Shown one piece after another: positions 35,654-39,433 of a stretch of DNA of 39,433 nt. The first letter of the stretch is position 1; each line of letters opens with the position of its first letter. The stretch comes from Acidovorax sp. (GTDB lineage: Bacteria; Pseudomonadota; Gammaproteobacteria; Burkholderiales; Burkholderiaceae_C): NCBI GenBank assembly GCA_004210805.1, contig SDXZ01000007.1, positions 1-39,433 on the forward strand. Direction: 5' to 3'. A program made the translations under genes and the position numbers. Under the pieces are notes generated by a model. That model was not told the DNA's origin. It searched no databases and was given only the letters and a program-made list of their open reading frames with translations.

Positions 35654-38600
35654 ATGCCGCCGTCGCCGAACCCTCATCCTCCCCCGAGGCGCACCCGCGT
35701 GCCCCTGGCGGACGCGCCCGCGTTGACGGTGCTGCTGGTGGTGGCCGCGCTGGCGGCCGTCATTGTGCCCATGGCGCAGATGCTGGGCGAAGGTGCGGGC
35801 TCGCAGCATGGGCTCGAGCCCTTCATGGAACTGGTGGCAGTGCTGCTTGGTTTGCTGGTGGTGTCGGTGTCGCTGCACACCCTGGATGGATCCGAGCAGG
35901 CGCGGGCCAACGTCCTGGTGGTGGGTTTCGGCGTGGCCGCGGTGTGCAACTTTCTGCACGGGGTGCTGGCGCATTCCACACCGGTGCACATGCCGTCCGG
36001 CACCGCGCACATCTCGCTGTGGCTCAGCAGCTGGGCGCGGGTGGCCGAGACAGCCGCGTTGCTGCTCACGGCGGCGCACCTGGTGGTGCCGGGCCCGCCC
36101 AAGGCCTGGCTGGCGGTGACGGGTGCGGCGGCGCTGATGCTGGTGGTGTCCGCCATGGGCCCGCTGCCTGCGTGGTTCGCCGCGGCGCGCGGCGGTGCGC
36201 TGCGGCAAATGGTGGCGTTTGTGCTGGTGGTGGTGCTGGCCGGGGCGGCGCTTTGGCTCTACCGCAACGCCACGCGCCGCGCACAGCCGCGCGACCGCGT
36301 GTTTGCCTGGGCGGCCATGGCTTTTTTGGGTGGCGAACTCACCGTGGGCCTGCTCGGCGGGCACTCGCCCGTGGGCGGTCCGCTGGCGCATGGTTTGCGG
36401 ATCGTGGCCTATGCGCTGCTGTACCAGGCGGTGTTCAACGCGGGCATCCGGTTGCCGTTTGCGCGCGTGCAAGAGGCCGAGCGGCGCCTGCGCGAGAGCG
36501 AGGGCCGCCTGTCGCTGCTGGGGCGCAACCTGCCGCACAGCATGCTGTTCCAGGTGGTGCGCGAGCTCGACGGCCGCACGCATTTTGCGCACATCGGCGA
36601 GGCGGTTGAGCGCCTGCACGGGGTGCGGGCGGAGGACGTGGTGCGCGACCCCTGGGTGGTGTACCGGCAGATCCTCGAGGAAGACCGCGCCAAGCTGCTG
36701 GAGATGGAGCGGGCCTCGTTCTTCACCATGACCAGCATGGAGGCCGTGTTCCGCGTGCGCCGGGCGGACGGCCAGTTGCGGTGGATGCACCTGAGCGCAT
36801 CGCCCCGCCTGCTGGACGACGGCCGCGTGATGTGGGACGGCGTGCAGACCGACATCACCGCTCACCACCTTGCCGAGCAAGCCACCCACGCGCACGAGGC
36901 CTTGATGGCCAACGTGCTGCGCCAGGTGCCCGGCGGCGTCGCCCGCCTGGACCGCGATCTGCGCGTGCTGTACGTCAACGAGCAGCAGGCCCGCTGGCTG
37001 CGCACCGAGCCTTCGCAGCTGCAGGGCCAGCTGCTCCAGGATGTGGTGGGTCCGGATCTCATGGCGCGCATGCAACCGCACTTCGACAAGGCGTTTGCCG
37101 GCGAAACCTCGGTGTTCGAGAACCACATCGCCGGCCCCGATGGCACGCAGTGCCGCCACACCACCATTGCGCCCGAGACCGTGACCGAGCAGGGCGTGCC
37201 CGCCGTGGTGCTTTTTGCCTACGACCTCACGGAGCTCAAGCGCATCGAGCAGGAACTGGCCCACCAGAAAGCGCACCTGGCCCGCGTGGTCAATGCGATG
37301 CCCGACATGGTGTTCCTCAAGGATGCCGACGGCGTCTACCTCTCCGTCAACCCGGTATTCGAGCGTTTTGCCGGCCGGCCGGAGCGGCAAATCGTGGGCT
37401 GCAACGACTTTGATCTGGTGGCGCCTGCGGAGGCCGAAAGCTTTCGCAAGTACGACCAGCGCGCCATGCAGGCCTGGCAGCCGCTGGTGTATGAAGAAAC
37501 GCTCACCTTTGCCGAGGACGGCTACCAGGGCCAGTTCGAGACCATCAAGACGCCCATCCGCGACCTGACCGGCCGCGTGACCGGTGTGCTGGGCGTGTGC
37601 CGTGACATCACAGACCGCAAGCGCGCAGAGCAAGAAATCGAGCGCCTGGCCTTCTTCGACGCCCTCACGGGCCTGCCCAACCGCCGCCTGCTGCTTGACC
37701 GCCTGCAGCGCTCCATCGCCGCCTGCCAGCGCACCAAGAACCTCGGCGCCCTGTTGTTCATCGACCTGGATAACTTCAAGGACCTCAACGACACCCTCGG
37801 CCACGACATGGGCGACCAGCTATTGGCCCAGGTCGCCACCCGCCTGGTGGGCAGCGTGCGCGAAGCCGACACCGTCGCCCGGTTTGGCGGCGACGAATTC
37901 GTCGTCATGCTTGAAGCCCTGGCCCCGGACCTTGCGCAGGCCGCCAGCCAGGCCGAGACCGTGGCCGAAAAACTCCTGGCCAGCCTGAACCAGCCCTTTG
38001 AGCTCGATGGCGCCCAGCACTACAGCACCCCCAGCATCGGCATCACCCTCTTTGGGGATGAACGGCTGTCAGTGGACGAACTCCTTAAAAGGGCCGATCT
38101 GGCCATGTACCAGGCCAAGGCTGCCGGTCGCAACACCCAGCGCTTCTTCGACCCGGACATGCAAGCGGCCGTCAACGCCCGCTCCAACCTGGAAGCCGAC
38201 CTGCGCCAAGGCCTGGCCCGGGGGGAACTCCTCGTGCACTACCAGCCCGTCGTCGACCACCAGGCCACCTTGCTCGGCGCCGAAGCCCTGGTGCGCTGGC
38301 GCCACCCCCAGCGCGGCATGATCAGCCCCGCAGACTTCATCCCCCTGGCCGAACAGACCGGCCTCATCCTCCCCCTGGGCCAATACGTACTGCAGACCGC
38401 CTGCGCACAACTGCAGCGCTGGAGCCAACATCCAGAAACCGCCCACCTGTCCATCTCCGTGAACGTCAGCGCCCGCCAGTTCCGCCAGGCCGGCTTTGTC
38501 GCCGAAGTGCTGCAAACCCTGCAAAACCACCAGGCCGACCCCAGAAAACTCAAGCTTGAACTCACCGAAAGCCTGCTGCTCGGGGACATCGAAGACACCA

Positions 38601-38947
38601 TCGCCCGCATGGTCCAGCTCAAAAGCGAAGGCGTGGGCTTTGCTTTGGATGACTTTGGCACCGGCTACTCCTCCCTGTCCTACCTCAAGCGGCTGCCCCT
38701 CGACCAGGTGAAGATCGACCAGAGCTTTGTGCGCGACGTGCTCTCGGACCCCAACGACGCGGCGATTGTGAGAACCATCCTGGCGCTGGCCAAGAGCCTG
38801 GATCTGGATGTGGTGGCCGAGGGGGTGGAGACGACGGGGCAGCTGAGCTTTTTGCGGCTGCATGGGTGTGAGGGGTTCCAGGGGTACTTGTTTGGGCGGC
38901 CCGGGCCGGTGGAGGACATCGATGCCTTTTTGTTTGCCACACGCTGA
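35654..38947 (+). CDS. Membrane-bound PAS/GGDEF/EAL c-di-GMP signalling protein
   Basis: Inner-membrane protein of 1097 residues. An N-terminal region of about seven to eight TM helices (15-260) resembles a MASE3-type sensor. Three PAS domains follow (about 276-392, 405-525, 536-660), then a GGDEF domain with intact GGDEF (745-749) and I-site READ five residues earlier. An EAL domain completes it, with EALVRW (877-882), ELTES, DDFGTGYSS and KIDQSF all present. Both c-di-GMP synthesis and breakdown look possible. The last ~35 codons use G-ending codons heavily, while the GGDEF-EAL part before them favours C-ending ones, suggesting mosaic origin. No strong ribosome site is seen at 35654. Confidence 0.94.
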   Translation: MPPSPNPHPPPRRTRVPLADAPALTVLLVVAALAAVIVPMAQMLGEGAGSQHGLEPFMELVAVLLGLLVVSVSLHTLDGSEQARANVLVVGFGVAAVCNFLHGVLAHSTPVHMPSGTAHISLWLSSWARVAETAALLLTAAHLVVPGPPKAWLAVTGAAALMLVVSAMGPLPAWFAAARGGALRQMVAFVLVVVLAGAALWLYRNATRRAQPRDRVFAWAAMAFLGGELTVGLLGGHSPVGGPLAHGLRIVAYALLYQAVFNAGIRLPFARVQEAERRLRESEGRLSLLGRNLPHSMLFQVVRELDGRTHFAHIGEAVERLHGVRAEDVVRDPWVVYRQILEEDRAKLLEMERASFFTMTSMEAVFRVRRADGQLRWMHLSASPRLLDDGRVMWDGVQTDITAHHLAEQATHAHEALMANVLRQVPGGVARLDRDLRVLYVNEQQARWLRTEPSQLQGQLLQDVVGPDLMARMQPHFDKAFAGETSVFENHIAGPDGTQCRHTTIAPETVTEQGVPAVVLFAYDLTELKRIEQELAHQKAHLARVVNAMPDMVFLKDADGVYLSVNPVFERFAGRPERQIVGCNDFDLVAPAEAESFRKYDQRAMQAWQPLVYEETLTFAEDGYQGQFETIKTPIRDLTGRVTGVLGVCRDITDRKRAEQEIERLAFFDALTGLPNRRLLLDRLQRSIAACQRTKNLGALLFIDLDNFKDLNDTLGHDMGDQLLAQVATRLVGSVREADTVARFGGDEFVVMLEALAPDLAQAASQAETVAEKLLASLNQPFELDGAQHYSTPSIGITLFGDERLSVDELLKRADLAMYQAKAAGRNTQRFFDPDMQAAVNARSNLEADLRQGLARGELLVHYQPVVDHQATLLGAEALVRWRHPQRGMISPADFIPLAEQTGLILPLGQYVLQTACAQLQRWSQHPETAHLSISVNVSARQFRQAGFVAEVLQTLQNHQADPRKLKLELTESLLLGDIEDTIARMVQLKSEGVGFALDDFGTGYSSLSYLKRLPLDQVKIDQSFVRDVLSDPNDAAIVRTILALAKSLDLDVVAEGVETTGQLSFLRLHGCEGFQGYLFGRPGPVEDIDAFLFATR

Positions 38948-39088
38948 CGCAGCGCTGCGCGCACCACGACGATGGCGCTTGTCCGCGCCCGGCGCCAGTT
39001 GGCAGTGCAAAAGGTGCACACACCGCAGTGATGCGTGTCCGCCAACGGGCAGGGGCCGGGTGTGAAGCGCGCGGGCGGAGGTGTTGGC

Positions 39089-39433
39089 ATGTTTCTGGAC
39101 AAAGTGCTCGACAGCAATGCCCCCGGCAAGCGGGGCCTGGCCCTGGTGGCGGCGCTGGCCATGTTCGGCGCCTGGCTGGTGGTCCAAGGGGTCGTGCACT
39201 GGCGCGCAGGCGAGCGTGAGGAAGACCGGGCCCGCCAGCTGCAGCAGACCTCCGACCTGCTGATCAGCCAGACCACCGGCGGCAGCATGCTCGGTGCCGT
39301 GTCGCTGCTGGGCTTGAGCGAGCCGCTGCTCAAGGACATGGCCACCGGCAAGCTGCCACCCGACCACCCTGAAGCGCTCAGCCGGCTGGGCGTGGCCCGC
39401 GGCCGGTTCCTGGTCAATGGCGTGTACGTGATG
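39089..39433 (+). CDS. Unidentified membrane protein, N-terminal part (cut by window end)
   Basis: Open frame of 115 codons running off the window. GGAGGTG five bases before 39089 supports the start. One TM helix (about 18-35: LALVAALAMFGAWLVVQGVV) is followed by a charged stretch and what looks like the beginning of a periplasmic domain (LLISQTTGGSMLGAVSLLGLSEPLL…). This layout is common in membrane sensor kinases and cyclases, but the output domain is not in the window, so no function is assigned. It follows the GGDEF/EAL gene by 141 bp. Confidence 0.72.
   Translation, partial: MFLDKVLDSNAPGKRGLALVAALAMFGAWLVVQGVVHWRAGEREEDRARQLQQTSDLLISQTTGGSMLGAVSLLGLSEPLLKDMATGKLPPDHPEALSRLGVARGRFLVNGVYVM

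Noticed and set aside
35642..37804. A 720-codon open frame on the - strand
   Set aside because: It is antisense to the PAS part of the GGDEF/EAL gene, with low-complexity His/Gln/Arg composition and no recognisable domain.

Overview
The window looks like chromosomal DNA of a denitrifying beta-proteobacterium of the family Comamonadaceae (Acidovorax/Alicycliphilus-like). The evidence is the very high GC content with G/C-ending codons, the protein families themselves, a nitrous-oxide reductase cluster typical of this group, and short palindromic repeats of a kind I associate with Comamonadaceae. The assignment is from memory of the families; no database was searched.

Left part (1-8.6 kb): a purine uptake and salvage block on the + strand. 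It has two ABC permeases of the BMP/nucleoside type (the first cut by the window edge), a lipidated BMP-type binding protein, an adenosine/adenine deaminase, a second, non-lipidated BMP-type binding protein, guanine deaminase (guaD) and dCTP deaminase (dcd). A small DUF4189 protein lies on the opposite strand and a small unrecognised ORF follows dcd. Together these genes would import purines and feed adenine to hypoxanthine and guanine to xanthine.

Middle-left (8.6-17.2 kb): a minus-strand operon of pyroglutamyl peptidase, a pyrroline-2-carboxylate reductase-type protein and a Cache-GGDEF diguanylate cyclase, the last two joined by an ATGA overlap. Then, on the + strand, a YpfJ-type zinc metallopeptidase, a SulP transporter fused to STAS and cyclic-nucleotide-binding domains, and the RNA helicase RhlE.

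Centre (17.5-28.8 kb): the nos cluster. Minus strand, in transcription order: a small DUF2946 protein, nosZ, nosR, nosD, nosF, nosY and two different nosL genes. Divergent on the + strand: a lipoprotein cytochrome c and nosX (apbE). A near-perfect FNR/DNR box sits exactly 41.5 bp upstream of a predicted start site that falls on the ATG of the DUF2946 gene, so the operon is probably switched on by low oxygen or NO and its first cistron may be leaderless. NosZ carries a Tat signal that ends in a lipobox-like V-A-A-C, and a His replaces the usual Trp in its CuA loop. NosX would attach FMN to the SGAT motif of NosR; NosD/F/Y and the NosL proteins would supply sulfur and copper for CuZ.

Right part (28.8-39.4 kb): apaH (minus), a 613-bp gene-free stretch, an H-NS-family gene with a clear promoter and terminator, a divergent pair of an XRE regulator and a small membrane protein, aconitase acnA, a large MASE-like/PAS/GGDEF/EAL protein, and the start of an unidentified membrane protein cut by the window end.

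A dispersed ~65-bp palindromic repeat occurs at least six times. Five copies lie next to gene ends, one encodes the last residues of GuaD, and one lies in frame inside acnA. A second hairpin repeat occurs twice in the nos cluster. I found no tRNA, rRNA, CRISPR array or transposase gene.
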